Positions 7,772 to 17,286 of a stretch of DNA of 52,176 bases are shown here, piece by piece. The first letter of the stretch is position 1. Each line of letters begins with the position of its first letter. Below the pieces are notes generated by a model. That model searched no databases, was not told the DNA's origin, and saw only the letters and a list, made by a program, of their open reading frames with translations. Position numbers and translations under genes: made by a program. The DNA is from Alphaproteobacteria bacterium (GTDB lineage Bacteria; Pseudomonadota; Alphaproteobacteria; JAUXUR01). The DNA lies in the NCBI GenBank assembly GCA_030680745.1, contig JAUXUR010000017.1, forward strand, positions 1-52,176, written 5' to 3'.

Positions 7772-9349
7772 ATGCTTAGACAGCCAAACGTAGCTATTAT
7801 TGGATGTGGATATTGGGGCAAAAACCTTGTCCGAAATTTCCATAAACTTAAATCTCTAGCCGCTGTTTGCGACGATAATCCTGAAACAGCTGAATCCATG
7901 TCAAAACAATTTCATGTACCCTATTTGACATTCCACGAAATTCTTCTAAATAAAGAAATAGATGGTGTTGTTATTGCAGCTCCAGCCATTCAACATTACA
8001 CCCTCGCTAAAAAAGCACTTCTTGCAAACAAGCATGTTTACGTCGAAAAACCACTTTCCTTAAATCTATCACATGCTAAAGAATTATGTGAACTTGCACA
8101 CTCTAAAAATCTAAGACTAATGGTCGGTCATCTTTTGCAATACCACCCCGCTTTCTTGAAATTAAAAGAAATGGTTCAAAAAGGTGATTTAGGTCGTCTT
8201 CAATATATATATTCAAATCGTCTTAACCTTGGCAAAATCAGACGCGAAGAAAATATTTTGTGGAGCTTTGCACCCCACGACATTTCAATGATTTTATCAC
8301 TCGCAGGCGAAATGCCTACTGATGTAACAGCTATATCCGCTACACATCTTCACAAAACAGTCGCTGATATTACAACCACGCATCTGACTTTCAGCTCAGG
8401 TCTTGCCGCACACATTTTTGTATCCTGGCTTCATCCATTTAAAGAACAAAAACTTGTTATCGTTGGTGAAAAGGGAATGGCCGTTTTTAACGATGGGCAT
8501 TCTTGGGAAGAAAAATTACAATTATACCCCCATAAGATTGAATGGGTAAGTGGCGTCCCTTCTCCTTTAAAAGCCGAAGTTGAATATATTCCTATCAAAC
8601 CAGATGAGCCCCTTACACTTGAATGTCAACATTTCTTGGATTGCATTCAGACAGGAGAAACACCTCGAACAGATGGCGAAGAAGGTGTTCGTGTTCTTGA
8701 AGTGCTTTATAAAGCAGAGCTATCAATGCAAGAACCTACAACAAATATTATTCCTTTGCAAAAAGACATTTTTATTCATGAAAGTGCATATGTCGACCAA
8801 CCTGTTGAAATTGGCGCTGGTACAAAAATCTGGCATTTCTCACATATTTTAGGTCAAACTAAAATCGGTAAAAATTGCGTCATCAGCCAAAATGTTATGA
8901 TTGGACCTAATGTTGAAATTGGCGATAATTGTAAAATTCAAAACAATGTAAGTCTGTATAAAGGCGTGGTTCTTGAAGATGGCGTTTTTTGTGGCCCCTC
9001 TTGCGTCTTTACAAATGTCAACACGCCACGCGCAGAAGTTGAACGTAAGGATGATTTTTTAGAAACACGGATAAAAAAAGGCGCAACAATTGGTGCTAAT
9101 GCAACAATCGTTTGCGGCAATACAATTGGTGCTTATGCCCTCATAGGCGCAGGATCTGTGATTACCAAAGATGTACCTGATCACGCTTTGATGGTTGGCG
9201 TTCCGGCACGTCAAATTGGTTGGGTAAGCCATTCAGGTGAAAAACTTGGGAATGACCTTATTTGTCCACGTGAAAATCGCCAATATAAAATTGATAATAA
9301 TCAATTGATCGAAATTCAAAAAGTTCAAAAGCTACACAAAGCAGGATAA
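7772..9349 (+). CDS. Fused UDP-sugar 3-dehydrogenase / N-acetyltransferase (WlbA-WlbB type)
   Basis: A 525-residue two-domain enzyme. Residues 1-325 are a Gfo/Idh/MocA dehydrogenase with an N-terminal NAD motif ([12 protein letters not shown]), the catalytic EKP lysine motif (VYVEKPLSL) and a [11 protein letters not shown] active-site segment. From about residue 328 comes a left-handed beta-helix acetyltransferase with hexapeptide repeats ([20 protein letters not shown]) and the ending [13 protein letters not shown]. In separate-gene systems (WbpB/WbpD, WlbA/WlbB) these catalyse two steps towards UDP-2,3-diacetamido sugars of O-antigen. The aminotransferase for the intermediate step follows after 5 bases. 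The start was chosen because GGAG lies 6 bases before [11 protein letters not shown]. The exact sugar is inferred. Confidence 0.88.
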   Translation: MLRQPNVAIIGCGYWGKNLVRNFHKLKSLAAVCDDNPETAESMSKQFHVPYLTFHEILLNKEIDGVVIAAPAIQHYTLAKKALLANKHVYVEKPLSLNLSHAKELCELAHSKNLRLMVGHLLQYHPAFLKLKEMVQKGDLGRLQYIYSNRLNLGKIRREENILWSFAPHDISMILSLAGEMPTDVTAISATHLHKTVADITTTHLTFSSGLAAHIFVSWLHPFKEQKLVIVGEKGMAVFNDGHSWEEKLQLYPHKIEWVSGVPSPLKAEVEYIPIKPDEPLTLECQHFLDCIQTGETPRTDGEEGVRVLEVLYKAELSMQEPTTNIIPLQKDIFIHESAYVDQPVEIGAGTKIWHFSHILGQTKIGKNCVISQNVMIGPNVEIGDNCKIQNNVSLYKGVVLEDGVFCGPSCVFTNVNTPRAEVERKDDFLETRIKKGATIGANATIVCGNTIGAYALIGAGSVITKDVPDHALMVGVPARQIGWVSHSGEKLGNDLICPRENRQYKIDNNQLIEIQKVQKLHKAG

Positions 9350-9354
9350 TAAAA

Positions 9355-10488
9355 ATGCAACCAATACAATTTATTGATCTTAAAGCACAACAAAAAAACA
9401 TTCGCCAAAAGCTTGATATAGCCATTCAAAAAGTACTTGATCATGGCATCTATATCATGGGGCCTGAAGTTAAAGAACTTGAAGCTAAACTTTCAGCATT
9501 CTGCGGCGCAAAACACACTATTTCTTGCTCCAACGGAACCGATGCCATTGCATTTGCTTTAATGTGCAAAAATATTAAAGCTGGCGATCACGTGCTTGTC
9601 CCATCCTTTACATTTGCAGCAACAGCAGAAGTTCTTGCATGGTTTGATGCTATCCCTGTTTTCGTAGATGTTGATCTTAAAACTTTTAACATGTGCCCAA
9701 ATCATCTTGAATCAACTATTCTAGATGCAAAGAAAAAAGGACAACGCCTTACAGGTATTATTACTGTTGATCTATTTGGTCAACCTGTTGATTATGAAGC
9801 AATCAACAAAATTGCCAAAAACCATGATTTATGGATCATTGATGATGCAGCACAAGGTTTTGGTGGCAGCTTAAAAGGACAAAAAGTTGGAACACTCGCC
9901 GAACTTACAACAACTAGCTTTTTTCCTGCAAAACCATTAGGTTGTTATGGTGATGGTGGCGCTATTTTCACTGATAATGATGAATATGCTGCACTCATGC
10001 GTTCTATTCGTGTCCATGGTCAAGGAAGTGATAAATACGACAATGTGCGCATTGGCATGAACGGTCGTCTTGATACAATTCAGGCAGCGATTCTTCTTGA
10101 AAAGCTCGCCATTTTTGCTGAAGAACTTAAAAAACGCGATCAAATTGCACAACGTTATTCAAATGCTCTTAAAGATTGTATCCAAACACCTCATTTAATT
10201 GATGGTGCATTTTCAGCTTGGGCACAATATACGCTGGTAATACCTAACCGCGATGAAGTTGCGCAATCTCTGAAAGAAGTTGGCGTTCCTACTTTTGTAT
10301 ATTATCCAATGCCTTTAAATCTACAAACAGCCTATAAACATTATCCAACAGGCCCCAATGGTACACCAAACGCTGAAAAGCTTGCAAAACAAGTTCTAAG
10401 TTTACCAATGCATCCTTATTTGGATGAAAAAACACAAGATTACATTATTGAGCAAACGCGTGCTATCCTTCTAAAAAAAGCTGCGTAA
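9355..10488 (+). CDS. DegT/DnrJ/EryC1-family sugar aminotransferase (WlbC/WbpE-like)
   Basis: A 377-residue PLP-dependent aminotransferase acting on nucleotide-sugar ketones. The features are the N-terminal IQFIDLKAQQKNIRQKLD, the SNGTDAI motif (about residues 60-66), a DDAAQGFGG motif (about 162-170) and the PLP-binding lysine in FFPAKPLGCYGDGGA (about K193). A typical acceptor glutamine follows at YDNVRIGMNGRLDTIQAAIL. It directly follows the fused dehydrogenase/acetyltransferase, so the pair supplies all three activities for a 2,3-diacetamido sugar, or alternatively an amino sugar for lipid A. No glycosyltransferase or epimerase is adjacent. Confidence 0.9.
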   Translation: MQPIQFIDLKAQQKNIRQKLDIAIQKVLDHGIYIMGPEVKELEAKLSAFCGAKHTISCSNGTDAIAFALMCKNIKAGDHVLVPSFTFAATAEVLAWFDAIPVFVDVDLKTFNMCPNHLESTILDAKKKGQRLTGIITVDLFGQPVDYEAINKIAKNHDLWIIDDAAQGFGGSLKGQKVGTLAELTTTSFFPAKPLGCYGDGGAIFTDNDEYAALMRSIRVHGQGSDKYDNVRIGMNGRLDTIQAAILLEKLAIFAEELKKRDQIAQRYSNALKDCIQTPHLIDGAFSAWAQYTLVIPNRDEVAQSLKEVGVPTFVYYPMPLNLQTAYKHYPTGPNGTPNAEKLAKQVLSLPMHPYLDEKTQDYIIEQTRAILLKKAA

Positions 10489-10499
10489 TATTGTTATAG

Positions 10500-10665
10500 G
10501 ACCTGGGTTGCGAGCTACGGAGCTGCGTAGCAATCCAGTTCTAAATCAATATTTATAACTTGTTAAAATGTTTTTTCTGGATTGCTTCTTCGCCCCATTT
10601 AATATGGGGCTCATCGCAACGACGAACCTATTGATTTTAATCAATCTAATTTCGCGTTCGTATTA
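10500..10665. repeat. MITE-like repeat family B, copy 2 (inverted relative to copy 1)
   Basis: Shares with 5441-5617 the inverted ends around GCAATCCAG and GATTGCTTCTTCGCCC, the GGGGCTCATCGCAACGACG block, and the AT-rich tail. The left arm is more diverged (GGTTGCGAGCTACGGAG). It fills the gap between the sugar aminotransferase and ubiE genes. Confidence 0.8.
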
Positions 10666-10725
10666 TTAACACCTAACTCTCTCTCAAAAAACGTTATTAA
10701 CATATAAGAAGAGATCCTTTGATAA

Positions 10726-11502
10726 ATGTCAGATCCTTTTGCAAAAAACCAAGAAAATGATACAAACTTTGGATTCAAATCAGTAAGTTTTGACGAAAAG
10801 AAAAAACTTGTCCAAAACGTTTTTGATTCTGTTGCCCCAAAATATGATTTAATGAATGATTTAATGAGTCTTGGTCTTCACCGCGCTTGGAAGAAATCAT
10901 TTGTTAATATGATCACACTTGAAGACAATGATCACGTTCTAGATATGGCAGGTGGCACAGGTGACATTAGTTTTAAGCTTCACGAAAAAGCCAAAAAGCA
11001 ACACGCTAATATCCACATTACGAATGCTGATCTTACATATCATATGCTTAAAACAGGTATTGACCGCGCTATCGATCGTGGTATTTTAAATGGTATTAAT
11101 TATGCCAACACTGATGCACAATCCCTTCCCTTTTTAGACGAAACATTCTCGCATTATGTTATATCTTTCGGTCTTCGTAATGTGCCCTCACGCGCAAAAG
11201 CGCTTAGCGAAGCAAAAAGAGTCCTTAAAAAAGGGGGAAGATTTTACTGTCTTGAATTCAGCCACATTTTTCTATCACCCATTCAAAAAATATATCAAAA
11301 ATACGCCTTCAAATTCATTCCGAAATTAGGCGAAAAAATTTCAAATGACAAAGCTTCCTATCAATATTTAGTTGAAAGCATCGAAAAATTTCCAAAGCAA
11401 GAAGATTTAGCTTTAGAATTACGCCAAGCAGGATTTGATAATGTTAATTTTCGTAACCTGTCTTTAGGATTGGTTGCTATTCATTACGGCACAAAGCTGT
11501 AA
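10726..11502 (+). CDS. ubiE: Ubiquinone/menaquinone biosynthesis methyltransferase UbiE
   Basis: A 258-residue SAM-dependent C-methyltransferase, the normal UbiE length. The N-terminal VFDSVAPKYDLMNDLMSLGL is diagnostic; motif I is VLDMAGGTGDIS; the second UbiE signature is YVISFGLRNVPSRAKALSEA, followed by RVLKKGGRFYCLEFS. It methylates the benzoquinol (or demethylmenaquinol) ring in respiratory quinone synthesis, in the cytoplasm at the membrane. It is often next to ubiB in alphaproteobacteria; here it stands alone after a repeat element. It is more conserved and less AT-rich than the exported-protein genes that follow. Confidence 0.95.
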   Translation: MSDPFAKNQENDTNFGFKSVSFDEKKKLVQNVFDSVAPKYDLMNDLMSLGLHRAWKKSFVNMITLEDNDHVLDMAGGTGDISFKLHEKAKKQHANIHITNADLTYHMLKTGIDRAIDRGILNGINYANTDAQSLPFLDETFSHYVISFGLRNVPSRAKALSEAKRVLKKGGRFYCLEFSHIFLSPIQKIYQKYAFKFIPKLGEKISNDKASYQYLVESIEKFPKQEDLALELRQAGFDNVNFRNLSLGLVAIHYGTKL

Positions 11503-11611
11503 AAACTAAATAATGACTACCCTATTAAAGAATTTATATTCAAGATTTCTATATGATTCTTCAAAAAAACCAACTATTAAATCCAATGATCCTAAAAATA
11601 TGACAATATTA

Positions 11612-11640
11612 TTGACAAAATAGTTTTATTAAAGTAAAAG
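11612..11640 (+). promoter_or_regulatory. Candidate sigma-70 promoter for the first HicA-tailed exported protein
   Basis: TTGACA at 11612-11617, a 17-base spacer, then TAAAAG at 11635-11640, about 35 bases before the start codon, with AAAAGGGAAA as ribosome site. A TATAAT further right at 11643 is too far from this -35 box. Prediction by eye only. Confidence 0.4.
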
Positions 11641-11674
11641 TATATAATCATTTAAAAATTTAAAAGGGAAACAA

Positions 11675-13168
11675 ATGAATAAATTATATATTTTTTTTGC
11701 ATTATTGTTTTTTGCGAGCTCTTCTTACGGTGTTTCACGATTTGATCCTATCTTAAAAGAAATTATTAAATATCAAGAATTTGAAATTGAAGCTAAAGAG
11801 TATCGACATGAATTACTTAATAAGAAAAAAGTTACAAATCTTGATACAAAAGAAACAATATATAATCTTAAAGAAAAAAATGAATTAAAAGAAAATGATG
11901 ATGATGTTTTTATTGAAAAATTATATTTTTTTGCAAAAGAATCTATAAAAAATAATGATAGTGCAATCAATTTTTTTGAATTTCTTCTTGAAAGCAGATT
12001 GGAAAAATTTATTTACTACTCTTATAAAGCAACCGAAACCCTTCTTACAACAAACGTAGCCTTACCACCTCAAGATATTGAGTTATTTAATCAATGTAAT
12101 CACCACGATATAGAATATTCTACACTAACAAGAATCACAAATATTGAGAGATATCAACTAATTGTTTCTTTAATTAAAAAATTATTTCAAATTCTTTCCA
12201 TTGATGAATTAACCAAAAAATCAATTAATTTATTACGCGCATCTCCTGCTCTTTGGGATATACTCCAAAACAAAACAACTAATTTAGGACATGAAGATCA
12301 ATCAGGTGGTTACATTAAAGTTAAAGTTTATATGGATTATTTTAAATGTGACATGGCACAAGCCCTATTAAAAATCATGCACAGAACACATTGCCCAAAA
12401 TGGGAAAAAAATAAAAAAAACTATGATGTATATTTATATGAATCACATTTTATCCCTAAAAAGAAATTCATCGAATCTAAAATACTTGGCGCTAATGGCC
12501 GTGGCATGTTTTTTACACTCACAGATTATGAAAATGGTGAATGCGATGATTTACCTTATCCAGATTTTCTCAAAACCCAACCTGAACACCCTTTTCTAGA
12601 ATCAGAAAGTTTTTTTGATACGTTTAACTTTAATCTACTTTCTGATGAAGTTGATATACCAGCAAAAATAAAACTTTTACCAACTGAACATATTTGCAAC
12701 AATACAAATAACATTCAACCAGCAGATACGTTAGCAGAAAAATCAGAAAACATAATTGATCATTCAGAACCTATTATCTACAATGAGATTATTTTAGATA
12801 ATAAAAAAATTGATATTATAGATGATGAAGATTACCTCGCCCCATCTGGCATTCGTAAATTCCATAATCTTATGCCTGAAGCGCCCTATCCTCCCCTTAA
12901 CCTTAAGAAAAAAGACCAACGTTTTATTGATACAATTTTTAATTCCAAAACATCCCATACAATAAGTTATGGTAAGTTCAAAAAGTTTTGGAACAAAATG
13001 GGCGGTCAAATTATTGAAGACACAGGATCGTCTCATAAACAATTAATCGGTCCTAAAGGTGATTCTCTGTACGGTGTTTCCGCCCATAATGATGCGCATA
13101 CTTATGGCAAAAAAACTATTAAATATTTTCGTGCAGCTTTTTATTATATTGGCTGCAGACCTAGCTGA
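11675..13168 (+). CDS. Exported protein with HicA-like C-terminal domain, paralog 1
   Basis: A 497-residue protein with a signal peptide (MNKLYIFFALLFFASSSYG). The mature N-terminus VSRFDPILKEIIKYQEFE is shared with the next gene. The middle is helical, with a conserved block YESHFIPKKKFIESKILGA and a PYPDFLK motif, then a variable acidic linker (about residues 330-390). The last ~74 residues resemble the small dsRBD-like HicA mRNA-interferase fold: a helix (YGKFKKFWNKMGG), a strand, the GSSH motif with the putative catalytic histidine (H454), a strand ending in a second histidine (VSAHND), and a closing helix. HicA toxins are normally free cytoplasmic proteins of about 60-80 residues with a HicB antitoxin; none is encoded nearby. 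The HicA assignment is my motif-level alignment, not a search result. Confidence 0.7.
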   Translation: MNKLYIFFALLFFASSSYGVSRFDPILKEIIKYQEFEIEAKEYRHELLNKKKVTNLDTKETIYNLKEKNELKENDDDVFIEKLYFFAKESIKNNDSAINFFEFLLESRLEKFIYYSYKATETLLTTNVALPPQDIELFNQCNHHDIEYSTLTRITNIERYQLIVSLIKKLFQILSIDELTKKSINLLRASPALWDILQNKTTNLGHEDQSGGYIKVKVYMDYFKCDMAQALLKIMHRTHCPKWEKNKKNYDVYLYESHFIPKKKFIESKILGANGRGMFFTLTDYENGECDDLPYPDFLKTQPEHPFLESESFFDTFNFNLLSDEVDIPAKIKLLPTEHICNNTNNIQPADTLAEKSENIIDHSEPIIYNEIILDNKKIDIIDDEDYLAPSGIRKFHNLMPEAPYPPLNLKKKDQRFIDTIFNSKTSHTISYGKFKKFWNKMGGQIIEDTGSSHKQLIGPKGDSLYGVSAHNDAHTYGKKTIKYFRAAFYYIGCRPS

Positions 13169-13305
13169 TAAATCAATATGCGCAAATGATCTCTAAATGA
13201 TGGTTTGCGCAACATAATTAAAACACTTAAATAAGATAAAATCATCATTTATACATTGAAAAAAATATAATTTATGTATTATTTTAAAATTTAAAGGAAA
13301 AACAA

Positions 13306-14784
13306 ATGAAAAAACTATTCATTTTTATAGTATTATTAACTTTTGCAAACTCTTCGCACGCTGTTTCGCGCTTTGATCCAATCTTAAAAGAAATTATCAA
13401 ATATCAAGAATTTGAAAATGAAACAAACAATAAAATAAAAAATAATGAACAATTATATTCTAATGTAATAAATAAAAACTATTACGACCATAGATTTGTC
13501 CAAGAATGTAGAGATGAATTCATTGCTGAACTATATAACAATATCATCAAACTTCAAAATAGCAAAACAACAGGATCTGATTTTTTAAAATATCTTCTTA
13601 ATAAGCGATTAGAAGCCTATATCTATAACCCTTCAAAAAGATTAGAGGATGGTATCGTAACCAATATACCATTTAATGATTTTTTATTTAACTCGTGGAT
13701 AAAACTACATAAAGCCCAACAGTATTACGATTACAATAAATTTGCATCAAAAAATGATAACAAAAGATATGAATTAATCGTTAATTTAATTAAGAAAGCA
13801 TTTCAATTGCTTTCTATAGAAGAATTAGATGATAAAACAATAAAATTACTTCGTGCTTCTCCTTCTATTTGGAATATACTTCAAAATAAAACTTTTAATT
13901 TAGGGAATTATGATGAAGCTGGAGGTTATATTAAAGTTCAAACTTATATGCAGCATTTTGGTATTGGTATTAATGAAGCCATCAAGAAAATTAATAACAA
14001 AGAAAATTGCTCAAGTTGGAATAAAATAAAAAATATGACTGATTTGTGTTTATATGAATCACATTTTATACCTAAACAAAAATTTATTGAATCGAAAATC
14101 CTTGGTGCTGACGGAAGTAGCATGAGCTACATGCTTACAGATTATGAAAATGGTGAGTGTGATGACTTACCCTATCCAGATTTCCTTAAAATTCAACCTG
14201 AACAACCTTTCGTAGAACTTCCTAATTTTTTTGATACATTTGACTTTGATCTACTTTCTGATGAAGCTGATATAAATGAAGAAATTCAAGTTATACAAAA
14301 TGAAAATACCAACAATAATATAATTATCACCGAACAAAAAGATCCTACAGAAGAAAAATCAGAAAATATAATCGATCATTCAGAACCTGATATTAATAAC
14401 GATATTATCTCCGACAACATAGAAAATGAAATTACAGATAATAAAGACTATCTTCCGCCATCTGGTATTCGCAAATTTCATAACCTTATGCCTGAATCCC
14501 CCTATCCTGCCCTTAGCCTTAAGAAAAAAGATCAAAAATTTGTTGAGAGAATATTTAATTCTAAAACCTCACACACAATAAGTTTTGGCGAATTTAAAAA
14601 CTTTTGGAAGAAAATGGATGGTCAAATTATTGAGGAGACAGGATCTTCCCATAAACAATTAATTGGTCCAAAGGGCGACGCTCTTTATGGTGTTTCTGCA
14701 CATAATGACGCCCATACTTATGGTAAAAATACGATTAAGTATTTTCGTGCAGCTTTTTATTATATTGGCTGTAGACCGAGTTAA
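13306..14784 (+). CDS. Exported protein with HicA-like C-terminal domain, paralog 2
   Basis: A 492-residue tandem paralog of the preceding gene, with signal peptide MKKLFIFIVLLTFANSSHA. Signal-adjacent residues (VSRFDPILKEIIKYQEFE), the central YESHFIPKQKFIESKILGA block and the last 100 residues are nearly identical to paralog 1, while residues about 40-150 and the acidic linker have diverged strongly. The C-terminal domain keeps the GSSH motif (H449) and the SAHNDAHTYGK segment. The pattern (conserved ends, fast-evolving middle) suggests selection on the C-terminal domain. The gene has its own upstream gap of 137 bases with an AAAGGAAAA ribosome site and ends three bases before repeat family C. 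Confidence 0.7.
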   Translation: MKKLFIFIVLLTFANSSHAVSRFDPILKEIIKYQEFENETNNKIKNNEQLYSNVINKNYYDHRFVQECRDEFIAELYNNIIKLQNSKTTGSDFLKYLLNKRLEAYIYNPSKRLEDGIVTNIPFNDFLFNSWIKLHKAQQYYDYNKFASKNDNKRYELIVNLIKKAFQLLSIEELDDKTIKLLRASPSIWNILQNKTFNLGNYDEAGGYIKVQTYMQHFGIGINEAIKKINNKENCSSWNKIKNMTDLCLYESHFIPKQKFIESKILGADGSSMSYMLTDYENGECDDLPYPDFLKIQPEQPFVELPNFFDTFDFDLLSDEADINEEIQVIQNENTNNNIIITEQKDPTEEKSENIIDHSEPDINNDIISDNIENEITDNKDYLPPSGIRKFHNLMPESPYPALSLKKKDQKFVERIFNSKTSHTISFGEFKNFWKKMDGQIIEETGSSHKQLIGPKGDALYGVSAHNDAHTYGKNTIKYFRAAFYYIGCRPS

Positions 14785-14787
14785 TAA

Positions 14788-14912
14788 ATAGCTGCAGCGA
14801 TTATGGACAAATTCGTCGTCAGGCCTGTGCTTCCGGTACTCATGTACAAAAAGGTACACTCCGTTCCGGTTCTCGTCCTTTCTAGACTTTGCCTCATAAT
14901 CGCTGCAGCTAT
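14788..14912. repeat. MITE-like repeat family C, copy 2 (complete)
   Basis: A 125-bp element with perfect 18-bp terminal inverted repeats (ATAGCTGCAGCGATTATG at 14788-14805 and its complement at 14895-14912). The core matches the copy at about 270-360 in opposite orientation. It starts three bases after the stop codon of the HicA-tailed paralog. The remaining bases up to the hscA start (14913-15108) show no gene. Confidence 0.88.
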
Positions 14913-15108
14913 ATAATTCAAGGCGTTGAAAAGCGCCTTAATTAATCCTAACGAAACTTACTAGCAATTGCGTCGTTGACCCTATCCAACATTAACGACG
15001 CATTACTTACAAAAGAAAAACATACTTTTCGCATAATTAACCCTTCAAAAAAAAAAATTAATAAGCATATATTAAGCCAGTTTGTTTATATGTTTAATAG
15101 GACTAAAA

Positions 15109-16935
15109 ATGCTTCTGCAAATCACAGAACCTAAGGGAAAAAGCCAAGAAATCCCTGAATACCTGACAAAATCCATCGGCATTGATTTGGGGACGACGCA
15201 TTCTGTGATTGCTTATGTAAAAGAGGGTGTACCTGAAATTATTCCATCTCAAGAAGGCAAACCCTTAATTCCTTCTGTTGTTGCCTATCAAAATAATGAA
15301 GTTCTTGCAGGCGATGAAATTTCGGATCTTCAAACAAATGTTATACGTTCTATCAAACGCTTAATGGGACGTGGCCTTGCTGATATCCAAACACTTCAAG
15401 GCATCATGCCTTATGAATTTCAAAAAGATCAAGACAATCAATCCCTTTTACGTCTAAATATTGATGGGCAATTAAAAACTGCCATTGAAATATCCGCCGA
15501 TCTTCTTAAAAAACTAAAACGTGATGCTGAAGCCTATCTTGGGCATCCCGTGACGCAAGCCGTGATCACGGTTCCAGCTTATTTTGACGAAGCTCAACGC
15601 GCTGCCACCAAAGATGCTGCACGCCTTGCAGGACTCGACGTATTGCGTCTTTTAAGCGAGCCAACAGCCGCCGCCCTCGCCTATGGACTCGATCAAAACA
15701 AAGAAGGTGTTTATGCGATTTATGATTTAGGGGGTGGAACGTTTGATATCTCCATCCTGAAACTTGAAAAAGGTGTCTTCCGCGTATTAGCCACTGGAGG
15801 CAATGCACGATTAGGCGGCGATGATATCGATCTTTTAATCGTTGATGATTATCTAAAAAAACACAATAAATCAATAGAATCGCAGCAAGACCTTAAGAGA
15901 TTACTTCAGCTTGCGAAAAAGCTAAAAGAAGCATTGACCGAAAATGAAACCGCAGGTTTTGAAGATTATATTTTAACTAAAACAGATTTCAACAATCTAA
16001 TCGAACCCATAACAAACCAAACAATCACCCTATTTGAACAAACGCTTAAAGATGCACAACTTAATGCCAAAAATCTTAACGGCATCGTTTTAGTAGGCGG
16101 CTCAACACGTATCCCTTATATATCTGAAAGCTTAAAACAGGCTTTCAACCAAAAACCACTTTCTGACCTTAATCCTGATGAAATTGTCGCCCTAGGCGCT
16201 GCCATTCAAGCCCATGGATTGACAGAAGGCGCTAATCATCTTTTGCTCGATATTATTCCCCTATCCTTAGGCATTGAAACAATGGGCGGATTGGTTGAAA
16301 AAATTATCGATCGCAATTCACCAATTCCAACCGCCAAAATGCAAGAATTCACAACCTATGTTGATGGACAAACCGCCATGTCTTTGCATATTGTCCAAGG
16401 TGAACGAGAACTCGCCAAAGATTGCAGATCTCTCGGCCATTTCGAGTTTAAAAACATACCGCCCATGAGCGCCACCATGCCGCGCATCCAGATTACCTTC
16501 ATGGTCGATGCTGATGGATTATTAATCGTTTCAGCCCATGAAGAAACAACAGGCGCCAAACAAGAAATCGTCATTAAACCTTCTTATGGTTTGGACGAGG
16601 CAGAAATAACCCAGATGCTATATGATTCCATCAATCATGGCGAAGACGATTTAAACCAACGCTTTTTAATCGAACTTAAAGTTGAAGCACAATCTGTTCT
16701 GACAGCTTTAGAAAAAGCACTGATTGCGGATAAAGATGTCTTAACAAATGATGAAAAAAATGAGATAGTACTGGCAGCAGAAAAACTCACGTTTTTACTT
16801 GATAGTTCAAATCGTGACGACATTCAATTAGCCCTTACGTTATTAGAGGACAAAGCAAAGCCTTTTGTTGAAAAAAGGTTAAATAAAGCACTTTCTTCCT
16901 CGATAAAAGGAATTTCAATTGATCAATTTAAATAA
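15109..16935 (+). CDS. hscA: Fe-S cluster assembly chaperone HscA
   Basis: A 608-residue Hsp70-family ATPase specialised for Fe-S cluster transfer from IscU. The ATPase domain is clear: phosphate-1 loop IGIDLGTTHSVIAYV, adenosine region IYDLGGGTFDISILKLE and GIVLVGGSTRIPYI. The substrate domain begins near LLLDIIPLSLGIETMGG. The short length, the following ferredoxin and iscX genes, and an N-terminal extension before the first strand support HscA rather than DnaK. The nine-residue-longer upstream start is less likely. The usual upstream partners iscS, iscU and hscB are missing here; the 5' side is taken by a repeat and effector genes. Confidence 0.93.
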   Translation: MLLQITEPKGKSQEIPEYLTKSIGIDLGTTHSVIAYVKEGVPEIIPSQEGKPLIPSVVAYQNNEVLAGDEISDLQTNVIRSIKRLMGRGLADIQTLQGIMPYEFQKDQDNQSLLRLNIDGQLKTAIEISADLLKKLKRDAEAYLGHPVTQAVITVPAYFDEAQRAATKDAARLAGLDVLRLLSEPTAAALAYGLDQNKEGVYAIYDLGGGTFDISILKLEKGVFRVLATGGNARLGGDDIDLLIVDDYLKKHNKSIESQQDLKRLLQLAKKLKEALTENETAGFEDYILTKTDFNNLIEPITNQTITLFEQTLKDAQLNAKNLNGIVLVGGSTRIPYISESLKQAFNQKPLSDLNPDEIVALGAAIQAHGLTEGANHLLLDIIPLSLGIETMGGLVEKIIDRNSPIPTAKMQEFTTYVDGQTAMSLHIVQGERELAKDCRSLGHFEFKNIPPMSATMPRIQITFMVDADGLLIVSAHEETTGAKQEIVIKPSYGLDEAEITQMLYDSINHGEDDLNQRFLIELKVEAQSVLTALEKALIADKDVLTNDEKNEIVLAAEKLTFLLDSSNRDDIQLALTLLEDKAKPFVEKRLNKALSSSIKGISIDQFK

Positions 16936-16949
16936 TTTCGGAGAATTAA

Positions 16950-17285
16950 ATGGCAAAAATGGTTTTTATAGATGCAGATGGTACTAAAAAAGAAGTAGAA
17001 GCGCCTCTTGGTCTATCTGTTCTTGAAATTGCTCATCGTAATATGGTTGATATTGAAGGCGCTTGCGATGGATCACTTGCGTGCTCGACCTGCCATGTCA
17101 TCGTTGAAGGTGATTATTTCAAGAAATTAGAACCTGCTTCAGAAGATGAAGAAGATATGCTTGATCTTGCTTTTGGGCTTACCCATACGTCGCGTTTAGG
17201 ATGCCAAATTATCATGAGCGAAGAACTCGATGGTCTTACAGTGCGCCTGCCGAACGCAACACGTAATATGATGGTTGATAAATAA
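16950..17285 (+). CDS. fdx: 2Fe-2S ferredoxin of the Isc system
   Basis: A 111-residue adrenodoxin-type ferredoxin. The cluster ligands are C39, C45, C48 ([10 protein letters not shown]) and C85 (SRLGCQI). It provides electrons for Isc-dependent Fe-S cluster assembly. A good ribosome site (CGGAG) precedes the start, 14 bases after the hscA stop. Its stop is one base from the iscX start, so the genes are co-transcribed. Confidence 0.96.
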   Translation: MAKMVFIDADGTKKEVEAPLGLSVLEIAHRNMVDIEGACDGSLACSTCHVIVEGDYFKKLEPASEDEEDMLDLAFGLTHTSRLGCQIIMSEELDGLTVRLPNATRNMMVDK

Positions 17286-17286
17286 A

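Noticed and set aside
11675..14784. Two tandem genes as a toxin-immunity pair
   Set aside because: They are paralogs of equal length with the same signal peptide and C-terminal domain, so neither is a plausible immunity protein for the other.
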